From Povalibacter uvarum (GTDB lineage Bacteria; Pseudomonadota; Gammaproteobacteria; Steroidobacterales; Steroidobacteraceae), in contig NZ_JACHHZ010000001.1 in the NCBI RefSeq assembly GCF_014202975.1, forward strand, positions 1 to 64,000: a stretch of DNA of 64,000 bases, given 5' to 3'. The notes below the pieces were generated by a model. The model did no database searches, had not been told where the DNA came from, and was given only the letters and a program-made list of their open reading frames with translations. Shown piece after piece: positions 1 to 7,693 of this stretch. Within the stretch, counting starts at the first letter, position 1. The number at the start of each line of letters is the position of its first letter. The translations under genes were made by a program, and so were the position numbers.

Positions 1-114
1 TCTGCGATTCCGTGAACCTCGATTTCCTCATGACACTCTCCCGGTTCGCCGGAAGAGTCTACTATTCAGCTGTGTCCGAGGCGGGGGAGCTTACGGCTCC
101 GGCGCGACGGAACA

Positions 115-3072
115 GTGTGGTCGAATCATCCGAGCCGTGAAGACGTGCAGCGCGAGTACCAACGGATCTGGACTTTGCTCGGCGAGCGGCAGATCGAAGA
201 CTTGATTGACTTGCCGCTGATCACGGACCCCGAGATTCTCGATACGATGGATGTCACGACCGAGATCGTCACGCCATCGTTGATGTTCGATGAGAACCTG
301 TCGACGCTCGTGGTCTGCCGTCTGGTGACGCTGAGCCTGGAGCACGGCAATTGCGACGGTTCGTGTTTCGGCTATGTGTGGCTCGCCATGTTCGGTGGCC
401 CACGATTCAACAACTACAAGGATGCTTTCCGGTTCGGGCAACTGGGCTATGACTTGGTCGAGAAACGCGGTCTGACGCGCTACCAGGCCCGAACCTACAT
501 GAATGTCGGATGCACCGTGCTTCCGTGGGTGAAGCACGTGGCCGCCGGACGCGATCTCATCCGACGTGCCTTCGATGCCGCATATCGCGTGGGAGATCTG
601 ACGTTTGCCTCGTACAGCTGGGATCAGATCGTCACGAATTATCTGGCAGTGGGCGACCCGCTCCCCGAAGTGCAGTCGGAATGCGAAAAGGGTCTCGCCT
701 TCGCGAAGCAACATGGGTTCGGTCTCGTCGTGGAGTTGTGCGGAGCTCAGCTTGGACTCATCCGCTCGCTGCGGGGACTGACCCCCGCACTCGGGTCGAT
801 GGACTACGACGACTACACTGAGGTCGAGACAGAACGGCGCCTGTCGAGCAACCGCAATCTCGCGCTGGCAGAGTTCTACTACTGGACCCGGAAATCACAG
901 GCGCGTTTCCTGGCCGGCGATCGTGCCTCAGCGGTTGAAGCCTCCCTGCATGCGGATCCGCTGGCCTGGACTTCATCCGGCCAGTTCGAAACTGCAGAGC
1001 ATCCGTTGTACGGCGCGCTCGCGCATGCCGCAGCCTGGGACGACGCACCTGACGAGCTGAAGCCGACACATATCGCCGCGCTGGCCGCTCACCACAGGCA
1101 GCTTGCAGTGTGGGCGGAGCACAACCCGGCAACCTTCGAGAATCGAGCCGCCATTGCGGGCGCGGAGCTGGCGCGGATCGAGGGCAGAACGCTCGAGGCA
1201 CAGGATCTCTACGAGAAGGCCATTCGCGCGGCCCGTGTGAACGGCTTCGTGCACCATGAGGCGTTCTCCAACGAATTGGCCGGTCGCTTCTACCTGTCCC
1301 GTGGCTTCGAAAAGATCGCGACGGCATACCTGCGTGACGCAAGGTATTGCTATCAGCGCTGGGGTGCAGATGGGAAGGTACGGCAGCTGGAGCAGCAGTT
1401 CCCGCAGCTGAAAGCCGAGAAGGCCGGCACCGAGCCGACGGCGACGATGGTCGCGCCCATCGAGCACCTGGATCTTGCTACGGTGATCAAGGTGTCGGAG
1501 GCGGTCTCGGGCGAAATCGTCCTCGAGAAACTGATCGATACACTAATGCGCACCGCCATCGAGCACGCGGGCGCCGAGCGCGGCCTTTTGATTCTGCCGA
1601 GGGCGGACGAGTACCGGATCCAGGCCGAAGGAGTGACCGAGAGCAACGCAGTGCGAATCGCCCTTCGACAGGGTGCCGTGACAGAGCTCGACCTTCCGCT
1701 GACTGCCTTCAGGTATGCACTGCGTACCAAGGAGCCGGTCCTGCTTCAGGATGCCTTCGGGCGCAGCGCATTCTCCGATGACGTCTACATCGCGAACCGC
1801 CGCGCTCGCTCTGTCTTGTGCCTGCCCATTCTCAAGCAGGCGCGACTCCTCGGAATGTTGTACCTCGAGAACAATCTCACGGCGCACGTGTTCACGCCGG
1901 CCCGCATGACCATCCTCAAGCTGTTGGCTTCAGAGGTGGCCATCTCGATCGAGAATGCCCGGCTCTATCGCGATCTCGCCGAGCGCGAGGCCAGAATCCG
2001 CCGCCTCGTGGATGCCAACATCATCGGCATCATGATCTGGGACCTGGAGGGGCGGATTATCGAAGCCAATGACGCCTTCCTGCGCATGGTGGGATACGAA
2101 CGCGAGGACCTCGTTACCAGCACGATGCGCTGGACGGATCTGACGCCACCGGATTGGCGCGATCGGGATGAGGAGCAGTGGCTGCCTGCGCTGAAGCAGA
2201 CCGGCATCCTTCGGCCGTTCGAGAAGGAATTCTTCCGCAAGGACGGCAGTCGCGTCCCGGTCTTGATCGGTGTGGCAACGTTCGAGGAGGGCGGCAATCA
2301 GGGCGTGGCATTCGTCATCGACCTCACGGAGCGCAGACAGGCAGCAGATGTGCTGCGGTCCCTGCAGACGGAGCTGGCCCACGCGAACCGCCTCGCAACG
2401 ATGGGTCAGCTGGCAGCTTCCATCGCCCATGAAGTGAATCAGCCGATCGGTGCGGCGCGGAACAACGCGAATGCGGCGCTGCGCTTCCTGCGCCGGGATC
2501 CACCCGATCTGAGCGAAGTGAGAGAGGCGCTGGAAAGCGTCGTGGGCGACACGTACCGCGCGAGCGACATCATCGGCGGGATCCGCGATCAGGTGAAGAA
2601 GGTGCCGCCACGGATGGAGCGCGTGGATCTCAAGGACGCTATTGTCGAGATCATTGCGCTGATCCGGGGTGAGCTGTCCAGGCATGGCGTAACCATTCAG
2701 ACGCACCTCGACGACGACATGCCGCTGGTTCGCGCAGATCGGGTGCAGTTGCAGCAGGTGATCCTGAATCTGATCCTCAATGCCATGGAAGCTATCGTCG
2801 GGAATGCGAGCGACGTTCGCGAAATGACCATCAGCACGGAGATGAGTCCTGTCGAAGGACTCGTCGTTGCAATCGCTGATTCCGGACCGGGGATCGCGGT
2901 CGAGGATCGCGAACGAATATTCGATTCCTTCTACACGACCAAGGCGGAGGGCGTTGGAATCGGCCTGTCGATCTGCCGCTCAATCATCGATGCCCACGGC
3001 GGTCGGCTGTGGGCGGATGCGAACGTGCCGGGCGGCGCCATCCTGAAGTTCACGCTGCCGGTGTACGGCTGA
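115..3072 (+). CDS. Sensor histidine kinase (TPR-like/ATPase C-half, GAF, PAS, HisKA, HATPase), probably N-terminally truncated
   Basis: Predicted cytoplasmic histidine kinase of 985 residues starting at GTG 115. Residues 1-440 look like the helical C-terminal part of the large 'predicted ATPase' proteins that normally also carry a Ser/Thr kinase and an AAA domain in front. A GAF domain follows (about 460-620), then a PAS domain (about 625-745). The HisKA domain has the phospho-acceptor His772 in the context SIAHEVNQP. The HATPase has an N box (NLILNAMEAI, near 886), G1 (DSGPGI, near 922) and G2 (GVGIGLSIC, near 946). I see no transmembrane segment and no adjacent response regulator. In this frame there is a stop at 31-33, so a full-length form could only continue upstream in another frame. 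Kinase assignment is firm; the truncation is an inference from family architecture. Confidence 0.85.
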   Translation: MWSNHPSREDVQREYQRIWTLLGERQIEDLIDLPLITDPEILDTMDVTTEIVTPSLMFDENLSTLVVCRLVTLSLEHGNCDGSCFGYVWLAMFGGPRFNNYKDAFRFGQLGYDLVEKRGLTRYQARTYMNVGCTVLPWVKHVAAGRDLIRRAFDAAYRVGDLTFASYSWDQIVTNYLAVGDPLPEVQSECEKGLAFAKQHGFGLVVELCGAQLGLIRSLRGLTPALGSMDYDDYTEVETERRLSSNRNLALAEFYYWTRKSQARFLAGDRASAVEASLHADPLAWTSSGQFETAEHPLYGALAHAAAWDDAPDELKPTHIAALAAHHRQLAVWAEHNPATFENRAAIAGAELARIEGRTLEAQDLYEKAIRAARVNGFVHHEAFSNELAGRFYLSRGFEKIATAYLRDARYCYQRWGADGKVRQLEQQFPQLKAEKAGTEPTATMVAPIEHLDLATVIKVSEAVSGEIVLEKLIDTLMRTAIEHAGAERGLLILPRADEYRIQAEGVTESNAVRIALRQGAVTELDLPLTAFRYALRTKEPVLLQDAFGRSAFSDDVYIANRRARSVLCLPILKQARLLGMLYLENNLTAHVFTPARMTILKLLASEVAISIENARLYRDLAEREARIRRLVDANIIGIMIWDLEGRIIEANDAFLRMVGYEREDLVTSTMRWTDLTPPDWRDRDEEQWLPALKQTGILRPFEKEFFRKDGSRVPVLIGVATFEEGGNQGVAFVIDLTERRQAADVLRSLQTELAHANRLATMGQLAASIAHEVNQPIGAARNNANAALRFLRRDPPDLSEVREALESVVGDTYRASDIIGGIRDQVKKVPPRMERVDLKDAIVEIIALIRGELSRHGVTIQTHLDDDMPLVRADRVQLQQVILNLILNAMEAIVGNASDVREMTISTEMSPVEGLVVAIADSGPGIAVEDRERIFDSFYTTKAEGVGIGLSICRSIIDAHGGRLWADANVPGGAILKFTLPVYG

Positions 3073-3324
3073 ACCAAAGTTCACGACGACGGTACGAGTA
3101 GTCCGTCTGACCGGCCGCCGCACTGCATCTCGCGGCAATCACTCACGCACACACCTATCGTCGTCGCGCTTCGCGAAATGCGATCCGCGGACTTCGATAC
3201 CAGTAGCCGGATCACTAGTCGATCGTGCAATACGCACGAACTCCCGCCGCTGATGTGATCAGCCTGCGTGGAGGCCCCATACACGCGCCTCCACCTCAAC
3301 CATCCGGCAACGCGAGGAGTCGTC

Positions 3325-4647
3325 ATGCAGAAGTCCCCGGGTCTCGATCGCCGACGCTTCTGTGGAGCTGCAGCGGCATCGGTTGCTGCAGGTTCACTGA
3401 TTCTTCCCGGCATCTTTTCATCCAGCAGGAGTGAGGTCATGAGCGCAAATCCGAAAGCAGCAGGAGGCGAAAGCAGTTCGCTTCGCCCGTTCCGTGTGAA
3501 TTTTCCTGAGGCCGATCTGACGGAGCTGCGCAGGCGTATCGCCGCAGCGCGTTTGCCGGAGAAGGAGACGGTGACGGATTTCTCACAGGGCGTGCCGCTC
3601 GCGACGGTGGAGAAGCTCGTGAAGTACTGGGGAACCGAGTACGACTGGCGCAAGGTAGAAGCCCGGCTCAATGCCGTGCCCAACTTCATCACAGAGATCG
3701 ACGGCCTCGATATTCATTTCATCCATGTGCGCTCGAAGCATGCCGACGCGCTGCCGATCGTCGTCACGCACGGCTGGCCGGGTTCCATCATCGAGCAGCT
3801 CAAGCTCATCGAGCCGCTGACCAATCCGACGGCGCATGGCGGTACGGCGGCCGATGCTTTCCACGTCGTCATCCCGTCGATTCCGGGGTACGGGTTCTCC
3901 GCCAAGCCGACCTCGACCGGCTGGGGACCTGAGCGTATCGCTCGGGCCTGGGACGTGTTGATGAAGCGTCTCGGCTACACGAGCTACGTGACGCAAGGCG
4001 GCGACTGGGGCGCGATCGTTGCCGAACTGATGGGTGCGCAGGCACCGAAGGGATTGCTCGGCGTTCACACCAACATGCCTCAGGTCATCCCGCCCGCGAT
4101 CGACGCTGCGGCGCTCGCGGGCGCGCCGGTACCAGCAGGACTCTCCGCGGATGAGAAGCACTGCTACGAAATGCTGAGTGCGTTCTACAAGAACGTTTAC
4201 TACGGCTTCTTCATGGCCACGCGCCCGCAGACGCTGACGGCATTGACGGACTCACCCGTCGGCCTCGCCACGTTCATGCTCGATCATGACGCTCGCAGCC
4301 TGGAGCTGATCGCACGCAGCTTCGATGGAGTGAAGGAAGGTCTCACGCCGGACGATGTGCTCGACAACATCACGCTCTTCTGGCTGACGAAGAGTGGAGT
4401 CTCAGCCGCTCGTCTGTACTGGGAGAACAAGCTTGCCTTCTTCCAGCCACGCGGCGTGAAGGTGCCAGTGGCGGCAAGCGCCTTCCCGACCGAGATGTAC
4501 CAGGCGCCGAGAAGCTGGGCGGAGCAGGCGTATCCCAAGCTTGTTCACTACAACAAGCCTGCCAAGGGTGGTCACTTCGCTGCGTGGGAACAGCCGAAGC
4601 TTCTTTCCGAGGAGATTCGCGCTGGGTTCAAGTCGCTGCGCGGATAG
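3325..4647 (+). CDS. Epoxide hydrolase family protein (EHN domain plus alpha/beta hydrolase), Tat-exported
   Basis: Likely hydrolyses epoxides to diols, or a related small ester substrate. ATG 3325 is preferred over the upstream in-frame GTG 3268 because AGGAG lies at 3315-3319 with a 5-nt spacer. The N terminus carries a twin-arginine signal (LDRRRFCG, then a hydrophobic Ala-rich stretch), so it is probably periplasmic. An epoxide-hydrolase N-terminal domain begins at PFRVNFPEADLTELRRRI. The catalytic set of the microsomal-type family is visible: oxyanion motif HGWPGS at His149, nucleophile Asp227 in GGDWG, acid candidate Glu390 in FPTEM and His417 in GGHFAAWE. The length (440) is normal. 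A strong hairpin follows the stop, suggesting a monocistronic unit. The substrate is unknown. Confidence 0.9.
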   Translation: MQKSPGLDRRRFCGAAAASVAAGSLILPGIFSSSRSEVMSANPKAAGGESSSLRPFRVNFPEADLTELRRRIAAARLPEKETVTDFSQGVPLATVEKLVKYWGTEYDWRKVEARLNAVPNFITEIDGLDIHFIHVRSKHADALPIVVTHGWPGSIIEQLKLIEPLTNPTAHGGTAADAFHVVIPSIPGYGFSAKPTSTGWGPERIARAWDVLMKRLGYTSYVTQGGDWGAIVAELMGAQAPKGLLGVHTNMPQVIPPAIDAAALAGAPVPAGLSADEKHCYEMLSAFYKNVYYGFFMATRPQTLTALTDSPVGLATFMLDHDARSLELIARSFDGVKEGLTPDDVLDNITLFWLTKSGVSAARLYWENKLAFFQPRGVKVPVAASAFPTEMYQAPRSWAEQAYPKLVHYNKPAKGGHFAAWEQPKLLSEEIRAGFKSLRG

Positions 4648-4677
4648 ACAGCGGGACAGCTTGCATCTTGTGTGCTG

Positions 4678-4705
4678 GGTGGATTCCGCAGCCGCGGAAT
4701 CCACC
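4678..4705. terminator. Perfect 12-bp hairpin after epoxide hydrolase gene
   Basis: GGTGGATTCCGC at 4678-4689 and GCGGAATCCACC at 4694-4705 pair perfectly around the loop AGCC. No T-run follows, so it is either a weak or Rho-assisted terminator or an mRNA-stability hairpin between the epoxide hydrolase and the P460 gene. Confidence 0.6.
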
Positions 4706-4746
4706 TCAGTCAGCGGTGCTCGAAATAGACAACACAGGAGACTTTC

Positions 4747-5295
4747 ATGAAGGCCATCTACAGCGTGATGCTGACGATACTCGTACTGGTGGGTTCGACT
4801 GGCACGGCTTCCGCGGCTGACAAGTACGCAGTGCGGATCCCGGATGGAGTATCTCTGTCGGAGTTCAAAGGCTACGAGACCTGGGAAGTGGTCTCAGTGA
4901 GTCACACGGACGGAGGAGAGGGAATGGGCGGCGACGAGACGTTCAACGTCATCGTCGCGAATCCAGTGATGATCAAGGCGTATGCTGCCGGTATCCCGGG
5001 AAACGGCCAATCGTTTCCCGACGGCGCCAAGGCCGTGAAGATTCAGTACGCGCCGAAGAAAAGTACCGAAGCGCCATTCAAGGTGTCTATCCCTGACCGT
5101 CTGAAGGATGTGGCGGTCATGGTCAAGGACAGCAAGCGATTCGCCGGTAGTGGTGGTTGGGGATACGGTCTCTTCGACTACAAGGCAACCACCGACGGAT
5201 TCGCGCCCAATGGAACCGGCGCGAAATGCGGGGCTGCCTGCCACACGATCGTGAAAGCAAAGGACTATGTCTTTACGCGATACGAGAGGAAATGA
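4747..5295 (+). CDS. Cytochrome P460-like haem protein, exported
   Basis: Protein of 182 residues with a Sec signal peptide (residues 1-23, ending TASA), so periplasmic. The rest resembles the cytochrome P460 fold (ETWEVVSVSH, FPDGAKAVKIQY) and ends in a C-terminal haem-attachment region followed by KAKDYVFTRY, typical of the family. The haem site reads C161-G-A-A-C165-H166, which is CX3CH rather than the usual CXXCH. SD AGGAG is at 4736-4740 with a 6-nt spacer. Family members oxidise hydroxylamine or detoxify NO-type compounds, but many members are of unknown function; the activity here cannot be told. It is flanked on both sides by hairpins and is probably transcribed alone. Confidence 0.8.
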   Translation: MKAIYSVMLTILVLVGSTGTASAADKYAVRIPDGVSLSEFKGYETWEVVSVSHTDGGEGMGGDETFNVIVANPVMIKAYAAGIPGNGQSFPDGAKAVKIQYAPKKSTEAPFKVSIPDRLKDVAVMVKDSKRFAGSGGWGYGLFDYKATTDGFAPNGTGAKCGAACHTIVKAKDYVFTRYERK

Positions 5296-5303
5296 CACTT
5301 CGT

Positions 5304-5337
5304 GCGTCCCGGCCTCGCGAATGCAGGGCCGGGACGC
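5304..5337. terminator. Hairpin terminator candidate after P460 gene
   Basis: GCGTCCCGGCC (5304-5314) is perfectly complementary to GGCCGGGACGC (5327-5337) around a 12-nt loop, starting 8 nt after the P460 stop codon. There is no T-run. It separates the P460 gene from the flagellar operon. Confidence 0.55.
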
Positions 5338-5444
5338 GGCGGGCCGGAACCGCATCGGCCATGGGGACATGGCGTCGAAGCGGCCGGGCAGCTCGCTGTC
5401 TGCTCAAAGCGCATCAGCCATCCGATGTCCGCTTTATCCCCCAC

Positions 5445-5486
5445 CTCGCGTCTTATGCGAGTAAGAGGCCCCCTTATAGGCCTTAC
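5445..5486. promoter_or_regulatory. Tandem inverted repeats in the leader of the flagellar operon
   Basis: Two adjoining dyads lie 73-114 bp before fliQ: CTCGC (5445-5449) with GCGAG (5457-5461), and GTAAGAGGCC (5461-5470) with GGCCTTAC (5479-5486), the latter with a two-base bulge. They could be an operator, an attenuator or a terminator of upstream transcription. I could not identify a convincing sigma-54, sigma-28 or sigma-70 promoter in 5338-5558. Confidence 0.3.
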
Positions 5487-5558
5487 TGAGCGTGCCCGCG
5501 ACCCGGGCGGGCTTGCGCAAGGCGATGAGCGGGTTGGGAAGATAAAGAGAGTATTGCG

Positions 5559-5819
5559 ATGAGCGGCGACGACGCGCTGGCGATGATGTCCGAACTGTTG
5601 CGAATGGGGTTGGTCCTGAGCCTGCCGTTGCTGGGTGTCATCCTCCTGACGGGCGTGCTCACCGGCGTGCTGCAAGTCGTCACGCAGGTTCAGGACGCCT
5701 CGATCGCGTTTGTGCCGAAGATCATAGTCTTCGCGATTGTGCTCGCATGGCTCGCGCCGTGGATGCTGGAGCAACTGACCGCATTCGCGCTCGCCATGTT
5801 CGCGAGGCTCGCGCAGTAG
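5559..5819 (+). CDS. fliQ: Flagellar export gate protein FliQ
   Basis: Small two-helix inner-membrane protein (86 residues; about 89 is usual) of the FliPQR core of the flagellar type III export gate. Two hydrophobic hairpin helices (LVLSLPLLGVILLTGVLTG and IIVFAIVLAWLAPWML) and the internal VVTQVQDASIAFVPK are typical of FliQ/SctS. An AGAGAG stretch at 5546-5551 can serve as ribosome-binding site. It is the first gene of the operon, with fliR 27 bp downstream. In canonical clusters fliP precedes fliQ; here fliP is the last gene of the same operon, 18 kb away. Confidence 0.93.
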   Translation: MSGDDALAMMSELLRMGLVLSLPLLGVILLTGVLTGVLQVVTQVQDASIAFVPKIIVFAIVLAWLAPWMLEQLTAFALAMFARLAQ

Positions 5820-5846
5820 CCGCGTCCCGGTGAGCGTGCATCAGCC

Positions 5847-6611
5847 ATGAGCCATGAGTCTGTCCTGCCGTGGATGCTGTCAGTGGCTTTGCTGGCAGTA
5901 CGCCTCGCCGTCGCGCTCGCGCTTACGCCGCCGCTCGCTTCCTTCGGGACACCTGCCGTGGTCAGGATGTCGTTCGTGACTGCACTCGCTGCGCTGACGT
6001 TTTCTCAGCGCCCGCCTGCTGATCTCGCGACAACTGCGTCTGCCAATCCGGCCGCACTGCCGGCGGCCATCGCAACGGAGATATTTATCGGTGCGCTGCT
6101 TGGCCTGGGCGTGCAACTGCTGTTCGCTGCGCTCGCGCTCGCGGGTCGCCTGATGGACGTGCAGGTCGGCATCGCACTCGGTTCGATCTTCGATCCGGTT
6201 TCGCGGACGCAGTCGAACGTTCTCGGAACGCTGACGAGCTTGGTTGGCGCTGTGGTGTTCTTCATCAGTGATGCGCATTTGCAGCTCGCGCGGTTCATTG
6301 CCCAATCGCTCGATCTGTTCCCGCTCGGCGTCGCTCCCACGCTCGATGATCCCATGCAACCGCTCCTCGCCGCCGGTTCCATGTTCAGCTTCGGGTTCGC
6401 GCTTGCGGCGCCGGTGGTGATGGCGCTGTTGCTGACGGACGCCGCTATCGGAGTCGCTTCGCGCAACATGCCCCAGATCAACGTGCTCGTGCTCGCGATG
6501 CCCATCAAGGTTCTCGTCGGCTACTTCGTGCTCGCGCTCGCCGTGGTGGGGTGGGGGCCGTTGCTGCAGCGAGGCTTCAACTGTCTGGCCCCTTTATCAG
6601 GGGCGTGTTGA
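5847..6611 (+). CDS. fliR: Flagellar export gate protein FliR
   Basis: Polytopic inner-membrane component of the FliPQR export channel, 254 residues with about six hydrophobic segments. The family pattern RLAVALALTPPLASFGTP near the N terminus and GVQLLFAALALAGRLMDVQVG around 90-110 supports FliR/SctT. Its TGA (6609-6611) overlaps the preferred flhB ATG (6611) in TGATG, so the two are translationally coupled. The length is normal. Confidence 0.93.
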   Translation: MSHESVLPWMLSVALLAVRLAVALALTPPLASFGTPAVVRMSFVTALAALTFSQRPPADLATTASANPAALPAAIATEIFIGALLGLGVQLLFAALALAGRLMDVQVGIALGSIFDPVSRTQSNVLGTLTSLVGAVVFFISDAHLQLARFIAQSLDLFPLGVAPTLDDPMQPLLAAGSMFSFGFALAAPVVMALLLTDAAIGVASRNMPQINVLVLAMPIKVLVGYFVLALAVVGWGPLLQRGFNCLAPLSGAC

Positions 6612-7693
6612 TGCCGCAGCAGAGCAGCGACGCGGACGCCAACGAACCCGCGACCCCGTACAAGCTCGAGAAAGCCCGTGAGCGCGGATCGATCTTTCGC
6701 AGCGCCGAGCTGACCTTTGCCTTCGTGATGCTCGCCTGCGTTGCCTGCGTGTACGGACTCGGCGTGCGCACCCTCGACGCCACAGCAGCAATGCTCGGTC
6801 GTGCGCTGCAGTTCGCCTCGCGAGAGCAGATGAGCAATGTATCAGCTCTCGCGCTCAGCGAATCGCTCGCCGGGCAGATGCTGAGCGTACTCGCGCCGCT
6901 GGTGTTCTGCGTGTGGATCGCAGCCTTCGTTGTCGCTGCCATGCAGGCGCGCGGTACTTTTTCGTCTCATCCGTTGAAGCCGGACTTCACCCGCGTGAAT
7001 CCGGCGAACGGGCTGAAGAAGCTGGCTTCGCTGAAAACGCTGCACGAGCTGTGGCGCAGTCTCGCGAAACTCATCGTAGTCGGCATCGCAACGACCTTGT
7101 GGGGCCGCCATCACCTTCAGGATCTCTTGCACCTGTCTGCGCAAGCGTCCCAGCCTATGTCGCGCAGCGGCCTTGCGCTCCTCGCCTCGGTGCTGGCATT
7201 GCTGGCCGGAATCATGCTGGTGTTTGCGGCGCTCGACTGGCTCATCAATCGTTCGGAGTTCCTGCGCCAGATGCGCATGTCGCGCCGTGAGATCAAGGAC
7301 GAGCACAAGCATCGCGAAGGGGACCCGCGGATCAAGGCGCGCCTGCGCGAGCTGCGCATCGAATGGTTCAAGCGTGCACGCCAGCTCTCCCGGGTGCGCA
7401 CCGCCGATGTGCTGCTCGCGAACCCGACCCACTACGCGATCGCACTCGAATATCGGCAAGGAGAAATGCCCGCGCCGATGATCACCGCACGCGGCTCTGG
7501 CGATCTGGCGCAGCGCATGCGTGAAGAAGCGCGGCGGCGAACCGTCCCCATCGTCGAGCATCCGTCGCTCGCGCGTGCGTTGTTCAAGCTGCACGACTCG
7601 CAGGTCTTCGTGCCCGAAGAGCATTTCGATCAGGTAGCCCGGATACTGCGTTGGGTGTACGCGGCGCGCGGCGGGCAGGGGCGTGTGGCTTGA
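6611..7693 (+). CDS. flhB: Flagellar export switch protein FlhB
   Basis: Inner-membrane export switch protein that changes substrate specificity from rod/hook to later substrates. ATG 6611 overlaps the fliR stop and gives 360 residues beginning MPQQSSDADANEP; an upstream in-frame start at 6551 is unlikely. The N-terminal KLEKARERGSIFRS is typical, four hydrophobic segments follow, and the cytoplasmic domain carries the autocleavage motif N271-P-T-H274. An intact NPTH argues that the export gate is functional. The C terminus overlaps the likely flhA start. Confidence 0.94.
   Translation: MPQQSSDADANEPATPYKLEKARERGSIFRSAELTFAFVMLACVACVYGLGVRTLDATAAMLGRALQFASREQMSNVSALALSESLAGQMLSVLAPLVFCVWIAAFVVAAMQARGTFSSHPLKPDFTRVNPANGLKKLASLKTLHELWRSLAKLIVVGIATTLWGRHHLQDLLHLSAQASQPMSRSGLALLASVLALLAGIMLVFAALDWLINRSEFLRQMRMSRREIKDEHKHREGDPRIKARLRELRIEWFKRARQLSRVRTADVLLANPTHYAIALEYRQGEMPAPMITARGSGDLAQRMREEARRRTVPIVEHPSLARALFKLHDSQVFVPEEHFDQVARILRWVYAARGGQGRVA

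Noticed and set aside
3081-3692. Minus-strand 203-residue frame near the epoxide hydrolase start
   Set aside because: It mostly overlaps the epoxide hydrolase N-terminal domain and shows no domain; it is a shadow.
5487-5558. Sigma-54 promoter (GG-N10-GC) before fliQ
   Set aside because: Several GG...GC pairs occur by chance in this GC-rich leader; none matched the TGGCAC-N5-TTGC consensus.
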